The position numbers and the translations under genes are program-made. The notes below the pieces were generated by a model that was not told the DNA's origin, did not search any database, and saw only the letters and a program-made list of their open reading frames with translations. Positions 35,001 to 46,835 of a stretch of 64,000 nt of DNA are shown here, in pieces. Position 1 is the stretch's first letter. Every line of letters begins with the position of its first letter. This stretch comes from Liolophura sinensis (taxonomy: Eukaryota; Mollusca; Polyplacophora; Chitonida; Chitonidae): NCBI RefSeq assembly GCF_032854445.1, contig NC_088295.1:64957249-65021248 (forward strand), given 5' to 3'.

Positions 35001-38000
35001 GAAGTGGGCATCACTAAATAGACCACGTAAAACTGTACATAAATATACTTACACTTTTTTAAATAGATTTTTGTGAAAAGGGTTAAAGGCGTTCAAACAT
35101 TTGAATTCTAAGGTGGGCCTTGTGGACCATACTATCAGAGTTTAGGAACTCTGACGTCACAAGAATTTTTTCCAACTCTAATCCCTACCCTGAAACACAC
35201 TATATTTGTCATTTTTGGGATAACTCTTTTTTACCCATGGGTAAGAAGATTACTGAAATAATGCTCCCAAAAATTCCTTTCTTCTGGTGAACATCTGCAA
35301 AAAGGGGTGACGTGACGTCAGAGTTCCTAGATATGGTATGTACACATGGCTCATAAAGCCCACCGTACTATTCAGATATTTGAATGGCTTTCAACACTCT
35401 TTAAAAAAATCTGAAAAAAAAAAACAAAACAGTTTTCAGTTGTCTATATGATGGACCTTACTTCATATTTCAGCTTTCTTTTACTCTATATTGTAGCGTG
35501 TTGTACTCCAGTGCCACAAATCTTACACTGATAATGTGTTTACTTATTTATTTGATTGATTCCAAATTTATTTGTTTAATTTCTTACTCACATATTTTTC
35601 ATTTATACGTCGGTAGATATGTATAAAATCTGTTTTTTTTTTGTTGTTCTTTGCAGAGTTCAGTGTGTTTAATTAAAGAGAACCGTGTTATTCTGGAAAC
35701 AAATGGTAGCTTTTCGCAGATTCGGGGCCACATAATTCAAGCAGACATTATGTCCACCACGGAGGTGGAAGAAATAGAGATGGACAATATAAGACATAAA
35801 CAAATGTCAAGGTAAATGCATATATAACTAGGAACAAAACCTACATATATTTGTAGTCAACACTCAATAATAGACCATTACCCGCCTTTTACATCTTGAT
35901 TTTATCGATAGAGCTATGCAAGCCTTCACCTATCGATTTGCTTAATTTCAATTAATAAAAGGAAGACCAGTAAGTCTGTTACAGTCATCTCACAAAGACA
36001 ACAAGCTTTCCTTTATGTTAACTTTTGCAAGTGTAATCTGTTGTCAGATTGTCTGGATGCCAGTAAAGAAATTCACGAACGCTAAACGCTCATGGTAGAT
36101 CTAACAAACTTAACAAGAAAGCATTTCGTTGCGTTTCAAATTTTTAGTATATGTAAACGGGTTAAAGTAATTTTTAGTTCAATTTGGTGTAAATTATGCA
36201 AATTTTCATGAAGTGACTTCCGTACAAATTTTACTTTTGGTAGCTGATAACGGTTACCACAACTGGTAGGAACTGATAGCGGTATTCGTAATCCGATATC
36301 ACTTATTTGGGTACATTTGTCATTAGTTTTGCTGCCTTTTATATATTGTAAAATTTATATCAGCTATATTTATTAATATGCACCTGGTGCGAAACATCTG
36401 AAATTCTGATAAATTTCGTTTTCACCGTACAAACCCCAGTAACTCGAATGTATATTAAATAGTCCTATAAACAAATTAATATTGAAAGAGACATTAAACT
36501 ACACAGCAAACAAGGAAAACTTTCAAACGGGTCAGTGAGAAGCTGAGGACGTTTTTCGACATGGATTTAAGTGAAGTGATGGATATTTGTGTCTTATTCT
36601 AGGTTTCTAGACATTTTAAGTCGAAAATCAGAGCCGAGGATAAAGAAATGTTTTCAGGCTATTGGTGAAGCGGATAAAACTCTGTATGAGCAATTAATCT
36701 GGCCAAAACCAAGTCCAGATCCAAATCAGCGCAATGCAAAAGATAGGCAGATAACAGGTAAGAAAGAATCTGTATGACCACTTTTGATAAACTTGACTCC
36801 ATATTATTAAAAAAATACACTTAACATATTGACAGTTCTGCTAAATATTTCTGTCTCCTTTGTGGGCCGCCCTGCTTGGCCTAGTGGTTAGCCCGCTATC
36901 CCAGCCCAATGCTCCTGATTTGTTAACATAGTTGTAACGAAAATGAATGTTCTCATATTTGTCGTGATAGACTTTGTTGGTATGTTTCCTACAGAGGAGC
37001 TGAACTCTATCCAGACTGAGATAAGAGACTGGTACAAGTCACGACTGTCCACTTTCCAGCCAATACCTTGGAGTCCGATGTTTGAGATGAACTTTGATCA
37101 TGTTTTTACCAATTTGAATGTTGTTGCTGGAAGCAAAGAGAACTATCGTATCGCGTAAGGCATTTTCCGCAGAACATTTGCCCTTTGTTTTTTTTGTTAA
37201 AGTCAGAGTTTGAAAGAACGATTAACTTGCAGTTATCTATGTAGGCCATAAACAGTAGGGAGACGTGAGATCAAACCCGAGTTGGGTCTTACCAATGACT
37301 TTCAAAATGGCACTTATTGCTAGTTCCCTTTGCGCTGAGCACTGAGAAATTCATTAAAACTGTAACTACACGTACGCGGCTAAAATATTTGCTCTATTTA
37401 TGGTACAGGTGACCTACGCTACATGTGCTGCACGTATGTGTACATTTAGTATATATTTAGTCTTATGTTTCACCGCTATGTGTTGAACATACACTGATAA
37501 AACTTGGTAGATATGACCTGTGTACTTCATTCCCTAGACGTACATAACATTAGTTTCGCATTTCAACGAGGGGTCGAATATCGAACTGGCAACTGAACCG
37601 TCAATTGAGCTTGTAGGGTTGTATGAGCCAATTTGACCGTCCAGTTACCCGTTCACTATTCGACTCCTAACCAGTGTAATGTACGTGGAGCTCATGAAGC
37701 GTAGGTCCTCTCACCATAATGCTGGCAGCCGTCATATATAAGCGAGATTTTCTTGAGTGCGGCGTAAAACACAAACCAAACAAACAAATAAATAAATGTA
37801 GCACGGGTCACATGTACCATGTTTGGCAAGAGTATGTCCATTGGAACTATCTCTGTGAGCCCAGCTGACCATTCCATTTTCAGTTCGATATCCACTCCCT
37901 CGCCGTGAAATGTGGAACTAAACTATTTCCAGGCCTATAAGTATTTTCTAACACAGTACAGGGTTGAAATGATGTCAATACTAAACGGCGTTAAACCCTA

Positions 38001-40173
38001 ATCAACCAATCATTCATATGGAGATGAATGATTTGCATTCACCAGAAATACTGTCAAATGAAAGACAAGGTTTGAAAACTGATAGGCTACATTTCATGTT
38101 TATCTTTTATTCCTGTAATTCTTTATCATTTCTGAATAGGCATTATTTTGTGCTAAAGACCTTAATAGATAAATGTGTTTTTTCAACAGTCCACACAGAC
38201 CAACAACTGACATCAAAACCTTAAAAGATCTCATCGAAAAGATGTTTGAAGGCGAAAGCAGAACCATTGCGTTTGTACAAGGAGCAGCGGGAACAGGAAA
38301 AAGCACCTTGTGCAGGAAACTGGCCTACCTCTGGGCCACAAACGACCATCACATTTACCATCGTCATTTGGATTTAGTTTTGCTAGTTGAAGCTCTTTCA
38401 GTGGTCAGTGATAATGAAAACCCGTGTTACAGCATCGTAAGACAGCTATTTCCTGCAGACTTTGATTTGAGCGAAGACGATATATGCAAAACCATTAAGA
38501 AATGTGGAGAAAAATGTTTGTTGATCATCGATGGTGTTGATGAGCTAACACAGGAAGGTAAATCGACAGTCAAAGAGTTATTACGTGGAGGCTTTCTCCG
38601 TCACACTAATGTAGTGATAACAGGACGGCCAGAATCGGTGCCTGAATTTATTAAAGATGCCAGTTTTCATTTTGAGATAACAGGCTTCACCAAAGACAAT
38701 GCGTTAGAGTATGTCCGTAAACACTTCTCGGATGATGAATGTGAACAGAGAGACAGGCTCCTGGAAGCACTGGAGGACGGTGATGAAATAGTTAATTTTC
38801 CCGCTAACCCATTGCACTTATTACTTCTATGTCTGCTTGTACAAGAAAACGTGGATACAATTACGTTTAACAGTTACAAAATTGTAGAACAATTCATTAG
38901 GTTTCTTTGTAAGGGTTATCTTGGGAAAAGTGACGTGGAGAAAAATATCAGCGAGACAGATCTGTTTCGGGCTGCTTGTAAGATTGCTAAAGTGGGATTA
39001 GAAAAAAACAAGTTGAAGTTTGAAGAAAGCATGATAAAAGAAGTTTTACCCGGTGAACTGGGTGAGCATTTTCTGAAGTCCGGTGTGCTGACCACAGATT
39101 GTACAGGATCCAGATTAAGTACGACTATATTCTGGTCATTCCCACATAAGTCCATACAAGAGTATCTCTCTGCGGTGCATCTTGTCACATCGGACGAAGA
39201 TATTTCACATGATTTCACTCAAACCGTCGACCATTTTTATCAGCTGAAGGGCACGTTTTTCATGAACCTCGATCTCCGTCAAAAACAAGGTTTACCAATC
39301 CGCGAGCAGTTGTCGCAAGCTCTAGAAAATGTTTGTCCTCATTACAAAAAACTGAAGCCCGGATACCAGAAATATGTGGGACGTGTGACATGTGAGAAAA
39401 GGAACAGTGAAGATGGTAAATTTCAGGATCGAGTGGAAATGTTCCAAGATATCCTTACCTCTGTTTTTGAAATGGATCAGAGTGTAATAAATACATGTAT
39501 CAGTATTATTCGCGAAAACGATGATATGTTGAGGTCTTTCATAACGGAATGTCGAGATGATATGGCGTCTGAATTTTTGCAGAAAATTGTACCAATACCT
39601 CTTACAGATGACCGTGATTTCGAGACTATTAGACTTTGGAATTTTGATGTCACGTATAGCGTTGGCCATATAGACCATCGCGAAATTGTCTGGCCTCATT
39701 TCTACGATGTGTACTTCGACCACTCACCTGTATATACTGGTGAAGTGCCCCGTCACCAAAGAGGATCGCGATTACCATGGATTCACTGTAACTGCCTCAC
39801 AGATGCTACGTTCATATTACCCTACGACAGTCCACCGGTGGCAGTCCTCAGTATTCTCCTGTTACCAGGCATGGACGATTTCCAGTTTGCGTACAAATTT
39901 AGCGACTATTTGAAGGCAGTCAAAAAGGGGCTGACTCTTTTGTTGATAGCACCAAATCTGCAGTGTGAGGAGGATCTGAGCCGTGTGAAGCTGCTCCGCT
40001 TGATTAACAAATGTGAGAATCCCAATGTCAAAATTCACTTTGACTGGCGTGTCATCCCATATCAGTACTTCAAGGAAGAAAAAGATGAAAATGGCCATTT
40101 TAAGATGACGGCAGAACACCGCATCACCAAACCAGTACACCACATGTACTATGATAAATACTGTCCTTTTTAG
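31749..40173 (+). CDS. CARD-NACHT (NLR-like) protein, gene 2
   Basis: Seven exons: 31749-32090, 33219-33276, 34077-34330, 35657-35811, 36603-36757, 36995-37154, 38190-40173. All are GT-AG with matching phases, giving 3108 nt (1035 aa plus stop). Parts in order: a basic N-terminal segment of unknown family; Ser-rich linker ending GYQWFEKYPQ; CARD (ENRVILETNGSFSQI, EVEEIEMDNIRHKQMSR, FLDILSRKSEPRIKKCF); linker EELNSIQTEIRDWYKSRLS and IPWSPMFEMNFDHVFTNL; NACHT with P-loop GAAGTGKSTLC (38281), Walker B LLIIDGVDEL, TGRPE and SIQEYLSA; and an unidentified C-terminal region ending VHHMYYDKYCPF. Expected to be a cytosolic ATP-driven sensor signalling through CARD. Same strand and same exon phases as gene 1, so a tandem paralogue. 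An AATAAA at 40551 may serve as its poly(A) signal. The first two exons rest on phase agreement only. Confidence 0.87.
32091..33218. other. intron of gene 2 (if first exon is right)
   Basis: No exon or clear repeat, apart from a TATTTATTTATTTGACTGGT SINE-tail scrap near 32240. Confidence 0.45.
33219..33276 (+). CDS. gene 2 exon 2 (58 nt)
   Basis: Acceptor ATTTTCAG, donor GAGG|GTAAGC. Encodes SPNVSIPDQTPGKSSAEPE, phase 0 to 1. Phases fit both neighbours. Confidence 0.6.
33573..33725 (+). mobile_element. SINE family A, 3' half
   Basis: GTGGGAAGGTCTTTCAGCAA, CGTGGGTTTCACTCGGGCTG, CCTCCCACCATAATGCTGGC and an AAAACACCAATCAAATAAAT tail. In an intron of gene 2. Confidence 0.9.
34077..34330 (+). 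CDS. gene 2 exon 3: Ser-rich pre-CARD segment
   Basis: Acceptor AATTCCAACAG, donor CAG|GTATAT, phase 1 to 0. Contains basic KRSR and QRPK motifs and ends GYQWFEKYPQ, the counterpart of the gene 1 exon 3176-3321. Confidence 0.8.
34560..34857 (+). mobile_element. SINE family B, 5'-truncated head
   Basis: Matches 18089-18420: GGGTCATCCCTGGGTCGG, ATAATAGCTCGGATGG, AGCAGCACTAGACAACAGAG, GTGGAAATCCATCCTGC and TATGACGTTAAACCCTAAGC. In an intron of gene 2. Confidence 0.85.
35057..35425. mobile_element. fold-back (MITE-like) element in gene 2 intron
   Basis: Left arm 35057-35162 pairs with right arm 35309-35425. Shared pieces, read in opposite directions, include TTCAAA.ATTTGAAT, GGTGGGC.TT.TG.ACCAT and TAGGAACTCTGACGTCAC. 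The core is about 145 bp and carries no ORF. Confidence 0.78.
35657..35811 (+). CDS. gene 2 exon 4: first half of CARD
   Basis: Acceptor TTCTTTGCAG, donor AAG|GTAAAT, 155 nt, phase 0 to 2. Encodes SSVCLIKENRVILETNGSFS, HIIQADIMSTTEVEEIEM and HKQMSR. Confidence 0.87.
36603..36757 (+). CDS. gene 2 exon 5: second half of CARD
   Basis: Acceptor CTTATTCTAG, donor ACAG|GTAAGA, 155 nt, phase 2 to 1. Encodes FLDILSRKSEPRIKKCFQAI and EADKTLYEQLIWPKPSP. Confidence 0.87.
36864..36915 (+). mobile_element. SINE head fragment (tRNA-like 5' end)
   Basis: GGGCCGCCCTGCTTGGCCTA GTGGTTAGCCCGC resembles the A-box end of the family A SINE; the body is missing. Confidence 0.55.
36995..37154 (+). CDS. gene 2 exon 6: conserved linker before NACHT
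   Basis: Acceptor TTCCTACAG, donor GC|GTAAGG, 160 nt, same length and phase as gene 1 exon 6705-6864. Encodes EELNSIQTEIRDWYKSRLS and IPWSPMFEMNFDHVFTNLN. Confidence 0.87.
37699..37797 (+). mobile_element. SINE family A, 3' end
   Basis: CTCTCACCATAATGCTGGCA through GAGTGCGGCGTAAAACAC to an AAACAAACAAATAAATAAAT tail. Confidence 0.85.
38190..40173 (+). CDS. gene 2 terminal exon: NACHT plus novel C-terminal domain
   Basis: Acceptor TTTTTCAACAG, phase 2 in, stop TAG 40171-40173. Carries the P-loop GAAGTGKST, Walker B LLIIDGVDEL, TGRPE and SIQEYLSA, then the unidentified region from about 39587 (VPIPLTDD) through LPWIHCNCL, VLSILLLPGMD and LTLLLIAPNLQCEEDLSRVK to VHHMYYDKYCPF. Confidence 0.93.
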
Positions 40174-40431
40174 GCAGCTTATCGGTCGAATTTACTTCTG
40201 ATGTAGGAGAAGCTTGCTGCTGAGAGGTCTGCACTTCACCGGACACTGGGTGGGACATTATGACATGTGTACCGTGAATCGCCGAATAATGCAACACACA
40301 AATGGCAGGAGGCGGTAAGGTGGACATTCAGTTCAACGCTGGGAACAGTGTGTGGCAGACAGAACGCAGTGGACATATCCGTGATAACTGCCAATCATTG
40401 CTAAGCCGCAGAATGCAAACTGGGTCATTAT

Positions 40432-40515
40432 TACACCACATGTACTATGATAAATACTGTCCTTTTTAGGCAGTTTATCGGTCGAATTTATTTCTGATTC
40501 TGAGACGTTTGTTGC
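40432..40515 (+). repeat. duplicated scrap of gene 2's 3' end
   Basis: TACACCACATGTACTATGAT through TGTCCTTTTTAGGCAG and TTATCGGTCGAATTTA repeats 40136-40210 almost exactly, stop codon included, about 300 bp downstream. It cannot be translated as part of the gene. Confidence 0.93.
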
Positions 40516-40550
40516 TGAGACGTCTGCAGTCTTTAACAAACGAAATCATG

Positions 40551-40556
40551 AATAAA
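40551..40556 (+). promoter_or_regulatory. candidate poly(A) signal of gene 2
   Basis: AATAAA 378 bp after the stop codon, just after the duplicated scrap; the first good match downstream of gene 2. Confidence 0.4.
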
Positions 40557-40589
40557 CTTGATAAGTATGTATGTCTGTTATTTTTGTTA

Positions 40590-41640
40590 TAGGCAGATGA
40601 TATAATTGTCTTAGCAGAGTCTGCAGAAGGTTACAATACGCATTACTAATCTTTGAAAAATATTGTCCGTGAATGTCAGTAAATGTTTTGTAAATGTCAG
40701 TAAAACAAAAGTTGTGATTTTCTGTTACACGTAAACAAATGCATAATATTTCTGTCTTCTGTTACAATGGTCAGATTCTAGATATTATGGATACGTATGT
40801 ATATCTTGGCACGGTATCCAAGTGTACTTGATCATACATTTTTGCCAGGAAACAGCTAATTAATCTGGCATCAAAAGTTCTATTTGCTCTTACAACAGAA
40901 ATAACCTATTTATCGATCCCTATTGATTTACACATCGCCTTATTAAATAAGACTATTCAGCCAATCCTTTTATATGGCTGTGAAGTTTGGAGGTAAGAAT
41001 CTTTAATCTTAGTCGAACGTTTTTTGTTAAAGTTCTGTAAATAATGTGAAATCTTCAACTGCAAACTATGCTGTTTATGGAGAATTTGGTGTCACCCTAT
41101 TGCATATTAAGGTATACAAGCGCATGGTAGCTTCTTGGTTATGAACTGTTGAAGAAAAGGAAAGTAAGATATCATATTTATTATATCAATTCATGTACTC
41201 CTTGGGGAGTATCTGTCATTTTATCATTTGTTGAAAAAGTATGGTATGAATCTGGATTTGGTTACTTATGGGAACAGCAATATGTGACCAACATTGCCGG
41301 CTTTATCGAGTCATTTGAACAAAGACTCAAAGATTAGTTTCTACAGACTTGGCATGCAGCTTTTTCAAACTCATCTAAAGGCGTAATGTACAAAATGTTT
41401 AAATCCGACTTTTCATATGAACTATATCTGACAGTGTTAAACTTAGAGTTTTGTAAAACTCTTGCTAAATTTCTAACAAGTAATCAAAAACTTCCCATAA
41501 AGACGGGTCGTTGGCAAAACGAAAACAGACACGAACGTCTATGTACAAAGTCTGATACTGGCAGTGTTGGCGATGAGTACCATTTGTTAATGGAATGCCC
41601 AGAGTTAAAACAACAGCAAGAACGGTAATGCTAATTCATT
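40590..41640 (+). mobile_element. degenerate LINE (reverse transcriptase 3' part)
   Basis: Broken frames read in order: ADDIIVLAESAEGY (RT catalytic ADD box), VNVSKTKVVIF, YNGQILDIMDTYVYLGT, LLNKTIQPILLYGCEVW, YAVYGEFGV, and a C-terminal KLPIKTGRWQNENRHERLC ... DEYHLLMECPEL. This is the usual order in non-LTR retrotransposons. Many stops: a dead copy. Clade not resolved. Confidence 0.85.
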
Positions 41641-41717
41641 TTATATTGCGTCAAAATTATGCATTTAAGACAAAAAATAATTTTCACAGCAATGGCACAT
41701 CCGGACACGAACTCACG

Positions 41718-41830
41718 CTATTTATGTATTTGATAGGTGTTTTACGCCCTACTCAAAAATATTTCACTTCTACAACGGCGCCAAGCGTTATGGTGGGAGG
41801 AAAACGGGTAGAGTCCATAGGAAACCTCCA
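41718..41830 (-). mobile_element. SINE family A, 3' part, inverted
   Basis: TATTTGATAGGTGTTTTACG, CCCTACTCAAAAATATTTCA, GGTGGGAGGAAAACGGGTAG; truncated before the head. Confidence 0.85.
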
Positions 41831-43424
41831 AATCCACAATGTTAATTATTGTTTCAACCTTGAAGAAAGAAAGTTGTGCCCCAGAGAGATCTTTTTGTAA
41901 TAGTGATATAGAAGTTTTAAGATACAAACACTCCTGTTCAAATCATGGTCTGGGACTGCGTCCTTGATCCCTAATCAGAATTCACAGGGTCCAAAACCAC
42001 ATCAAACTGACCGAAATGAACATCTGGGTATTTTCATCCCATAACATCTAAAACGACCCTAAAATTCATATTTTCTCACAAACTCGTATACATTCTTATG
42101 TTATATGTTTAAAAATTGTATGCAGGAGTAAACATGTAGATTGTTTTGGGGCTTTCAGCTCTAGGCCAAATCAATCCCCGTGCCTTACCGTTTCGCCCCG
42201 TTATTATCTGTATACGGTAGCTCCCAAGTTAAGTACGTTTTCTGCAGCCAGCAAATCCACATATCTGAACTGTGTGATTTGTACACATTTAATTGGATTT
42301 GATTTCGTCCATTTAGTTAATGGTCTTGTACTTGGCTTAACATGGTCGCATCTTCGATGTTACATGAGTGTATAGAGTGCACTATACTGAGGGCATTCAC
42401 CGTACGCCTGGTGTTTCACATGTAAATATAAGCTCGTATCTGATGAATTCTAAATCCGTTCTGTAGTCATTCTTAGAGATTACCTATAGTGGTTCTTAGC
42501 GATCACCTATAGGTAACATATACCTGTATGATTCGTCTGGTATATCCATCCTCATCCTGCATATCCTCATATTTCTTGATGTATATGCAATGATATTTTA
42601 CCTTACTTATTTTTTTAGTATACTATACATATATTTCAATATAAAATGGTGTAATCTTTGTTATCATGTTTTTGTATACAAAAGTATTTCATAACCTCAT
42701 TAATTAATCTCGTGTATAAAGAATGAATTATTATGGCTTAACGCTACATATTTCAGCCATATAGTAGTGGTTTAATAACCGAGATATGACAGTTCAAAGT
42801 GATCTAAAACACGCACATTAATAAAATCGAACGCGCGATGTCACTCAATTTTAACCAATCATTTGCGGACTATTTCTATAACCCGATAATGCAGCTGTTT
42901 TCGCTGACGTCACCCGAACCCTGTTTTGTCTTTTGGCCATGAAACGTGGGGTACGAGTGACGCGACATTGTGTTTCCGGTTTCTCTTCGTATACGGTAAA
43001 TACGGTTAAATTCTTGTCTTTTCTTTCACTCATTAAGTGCGGCGGATGTGACGCTCAGCATTTTACATCTTCCTGTGTACGGGTTTTCTACATCTTCAAA
43101 AACTGTTCACTTTTCTTGAAGAACACCAATTCGACATAATGCTTGACATCGCTAAAGCGTGGCGCCTGTACATGAACAACGACCAACGTTATCCTGTTCT
43201 ATATTCTTCAGGCTATCACTACGCGGCGGTAATTAGGCTGTTGATTTCAGGGGTATCTTTGGCAAGAATATATAGGCAGTTTTCTTTCCGCTAGGGGACC
43301 CGTTACCAGCAAATATTTTGAATAAATAAATAAATAAATGAATGCGATGAACATTTTCGTAATTACAAGATTTTAGACTGTTTTCTTATATTCGTTATAC
43401 TAAGAGGCGTGCGTAGATTGGTGA
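41831..43424. other. no recognisable gene
   Basis: CCAAT (42856) and TGACGTCA-like (42905) sites lie near a short ORF at 42933-43139, but nothing supports a gene. Confidence 0.45.
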
Positions 43425-43625
43425 TGTGATTTCAGCGAGGACCGGTTTATGGATGGAGGAAAGCGGAGTGCCGAGAGGAAACCAGCGATGTTCGCCAGGT
43501 AACTGACAAACCTGCTGACTTAAAGCTGCGGTCGAAATGGCGACATTTGCATGGATTCGATTACTCGAGCCCACTGGTCAAGTGCCTGATAGTCGCGGCA
43601 AGCTACCGCTTGAGCCATCTGTGAG
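43425..43625 (-). mobile_element. SINE-like element, inverted, family uncertain
   Basis: GAGGACCGGTTTATGGATGG, GAGAGGAAACCAGCGATG and AACTGACAAACCTGCTGAC resemble the body of the local SINEs. GGCAAGCTACCGCTTGAGCC resembles an inverted tRNA-like head. Confidence 0.5.
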
Positions 43626-46179
43626 CCAGCGCTATCAACGAACAATCCCTACTATCAGTATCAGCAGGCTACTCTTCTATCTGTAATGTAATTTATTTCA
43701 TTATTTCGGTTGTTTCACTTGGGTCTCACAGTTACAGACCGAGCGATCACTGAAACGCCATACGGAAGACATCATACATGACACCTCATCAAGCTGTACA
43801 ATACTGGCACTGGGTCGAGTCAAAGTAGCTCAAAGTAGGGCAATTAGTTTAAGTCTTTGTCATTTTCAGTCCAGCGACATGTACAAGAAAGTCAAAATTT
43901 CAGTACAGTCATATAAAATTAGTTTTCTGGGGGGAGGGGGGTGGGTGGGTGGTGGTATTCGGCCTTTCTCCATATCCCGGGGTCCAAACCTTAGACGTTA
44001 CCAATTCTTGGAATCGAATCCGAGGTTTCCACTTGCCAGGCGGACGGTTTAACTTTTCTTCCATCTGTGCGCAGCGGTTGCCGTCTTTATTTGCTCATAT
44101 AGCTTCAATACATAAATATATGACCCTAAATAAGAGTGTATAGATATTACACAATTACCGGTTCCTAGAAATACGGTACAACTAAAACACCGCGAAAATA
44201 TGAACAGTTACAGGTCCCATGTTAAGGTTGGAGACACATTAATACAGTCATATGGTCAAAACGATAATGAACTTTTGGACATTTTTGTTCGTTAAATATA
44301 CACATTCTACAAGAATCACCCTGTGCAGTGATGAAGATGTTCATAAATCACAATATCAGCAGTAAATGTATTGTAGTTCTGAGAATCATTAAAAGCGGGC
44401 CTATTGTTTATTCTGAGAAAACTGATGTGATCTGCTTTACGCATTATTATCGCAAAAAAATATATATATGAACTATCACAATTTCACATTTGTTTCAAAT
44501 ACATGCAAAGTATCATACACACAATTTTACATTATTCCTCCACAGTGTATATCCCACCTGTGCATATTATAGGCTACTAAAATGTGTGGATTTGCCATTT
44601 TTTTTCAGCATGCACTTCCGCGATTACCTAAATAACATGTACAAGAGATCACTGTTATAATGTCCTCCCCATGCACATTATTATAGGCATTAAATGCTAA
44701 TAAGTAATAGAAACTTTATATGTTAAATTCCATCGAGTTTTCCTGTGTTAGTGATATACATCGTGTTGACATTTTTTTCTTAAACACACATTTCTTTTTG
44801 GGACGATCTGAATTATATGCATTTGTTAATCGTATTTTAATATAAAAAATTCAATTTGCACGCGCATGCATGTATTCGTGGAACAGCAATCCCTTTGTGA
44901 CTGAGTTGAACATATAGTTTCCGTCAATCTTCAAGCAGTATATAGGCCTATACATATACTACAGGGTTCACAGGGTATATACCAGCACATATATTTGATA
45001 TACGTGTTTTATTGTTATCATACAATGCTACATATTTGATCCAAGCAAATGCATATCAGCTTTTTAGGAGCTGACATATCCCAAAGACTTATAGGTGTTA
45101 ATGCAATTCTGTAACGGTAAACTTGCAAATTATCAAACAGTATGCTTGTACAGGTATATCTTATGGCAAACCAAACTACGATATTACGCCATGATCGTGA
45201 ATCTATGATACATTACAGGAACATTAATAGAGCGACTGCAGAACTTTTCAACATGTGCACAACAAGCCACGTACATGTGAGAGAAGCGTTCAACGGTTTA
45301 GCCACATAACCCGCTGTGCAGGGCCTTGCTAAGCAGATTAGCGCTGCCATGCTCACACGAGTTAGAACCCGTCTTTACAAGCAAGTCTTGCAATAGACAG
45401 GCAAGAATATGCTTCATAGCATTACCAGGGTCAAACGCAATTGTGATTGCATATTAGAGGTCCTTAAATCCGGCCTCACTCAGTGATAATGAATCAGTTA
45501 GATCTATGCAGTGATTTTCAGAACAAGGACAAATGATATAATACACAATCTTCGCAAATGTTGGTTCCATTTTTACGGTACTCCAATCTTTTTATACATG
45601 AGCTTAGGATATCAGTCATGTTTACCAGGAAATATGCGCTATATTACAATCGAAGCTGTACAAACGTCTCCGTTCTCCTGTTAATCGAATGAATCTATAA
45701 GCTTAAAGTCCTATCGTGCTCTTCTGAGTGACCTAACATTTAAAACATTATCACATTTATCCAAATTCTATAGACATTTAAAATTAATAAGTTTAACTTA
45801 TGATACAGTGGTTTATATTATTATTGTTTGGCTGTCAGGAACAATTCATATGAACGATTCATTCTTGAAGATATATCAAGTATGTTAAAGTACGAATGTC
45901 AGGTTAATTTAACTAAAAACAATTATTACTTTCCGTTTATCACAAATTTAATCTGGTATGAGTTTTCTACACGTTCTTGTTTCCGGATAAATGAAACGTA
46001 ACTTTTGGCTACATAATTTTTGCAGTTGCCTTCGGAAAACTGTGGTTTAAAGCGATTTTTCTACCCCCGAGAACACCAAGACTAAGAATGAAGACTAACG
46101 ATGTAAGACACATCTCAAAATGCATATGAAGAAAGAAAAGCCATAGGGGTCATTGGTCCTTTAAGTCATTGGTATATAT
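43626..46179. other. no recognisable gene
   Basis: AT-rich intergenic DNA with a G-rich patch (43928-43953). No ORF with support on either strand. Confidence 0.5.
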
Positions 46180-46759
46180 GTACTGCCTAACAATGTCGAA
46201 AATGAAAATGTGTCCATTTTAGCGTTTTTATTCAGTTTTTGTTTTGCTCATATCATTGATTAAAGATATCTAGTTTAACAGGCTTCGCTGTTTTCAGCTG
46301 TAAGAATACGGCTAAATTAACAATTGCACAGATTGTTAATTTTTTTCATATTATATTAAAGTGATTAAGTTTGATCCTCACTTTACAGGATACAATTTAA
46401 AGCAAATACAATATTAGGCTGTATGACTGTTCATGGGGAGATGGAGAAATGAATTTAATAACTCAGTTCAATAAGTCAGAAAATATTTATCATTTTTCTA
46501 CACAGCATCTAGATAGTTAAACGAAAGGCATATTTGGCATTAGGCTTATTTTAATCTAGGATAACATTCGCCGTTAACGGTAATTTGTAATCCGTGGGAA
46601 GGGGATAAACCCTATTCTAAGGCATGGATTATGGCGGGGTGGAGAGTTGTAGGTCGTACGTGAGCGAAGGGAATGTTCCGAGAGCGACTCCCAGCGGGGT
46701 TGCCAGATCGCCCGTGCCCACAAAAAACAACAGGCTTATATCATGACTAAAGGTTTTAA

Positions 46760-46835
46760 CCAATCAGACACTTTGTTTGTCGTGGAAACAAGAGAGCCGC
46801 GTTCGAACATGACCGGGGTGATTCTGAATAAAAAG
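46760..46835 (+). promoter_or_regulatory. core promoter of IF gene copy 1
   Basis: CCAAT box at 46760-46764 (TTAACCAATCAGAC) and TATA-like GAATAAAAAG at 46826-46835, about 130 bp before the ATG. The same block with small changes precedes copy 3 (CCAAT 51369, GCATAAAAGC 51435). Confidence 0.6.

Noticed and set aside
42850-43139. Promoter plus short gene (CCAAT, CRE-like, 68-codon ORF)
   Set aside because: Isolated motifs; the ORF has no support.
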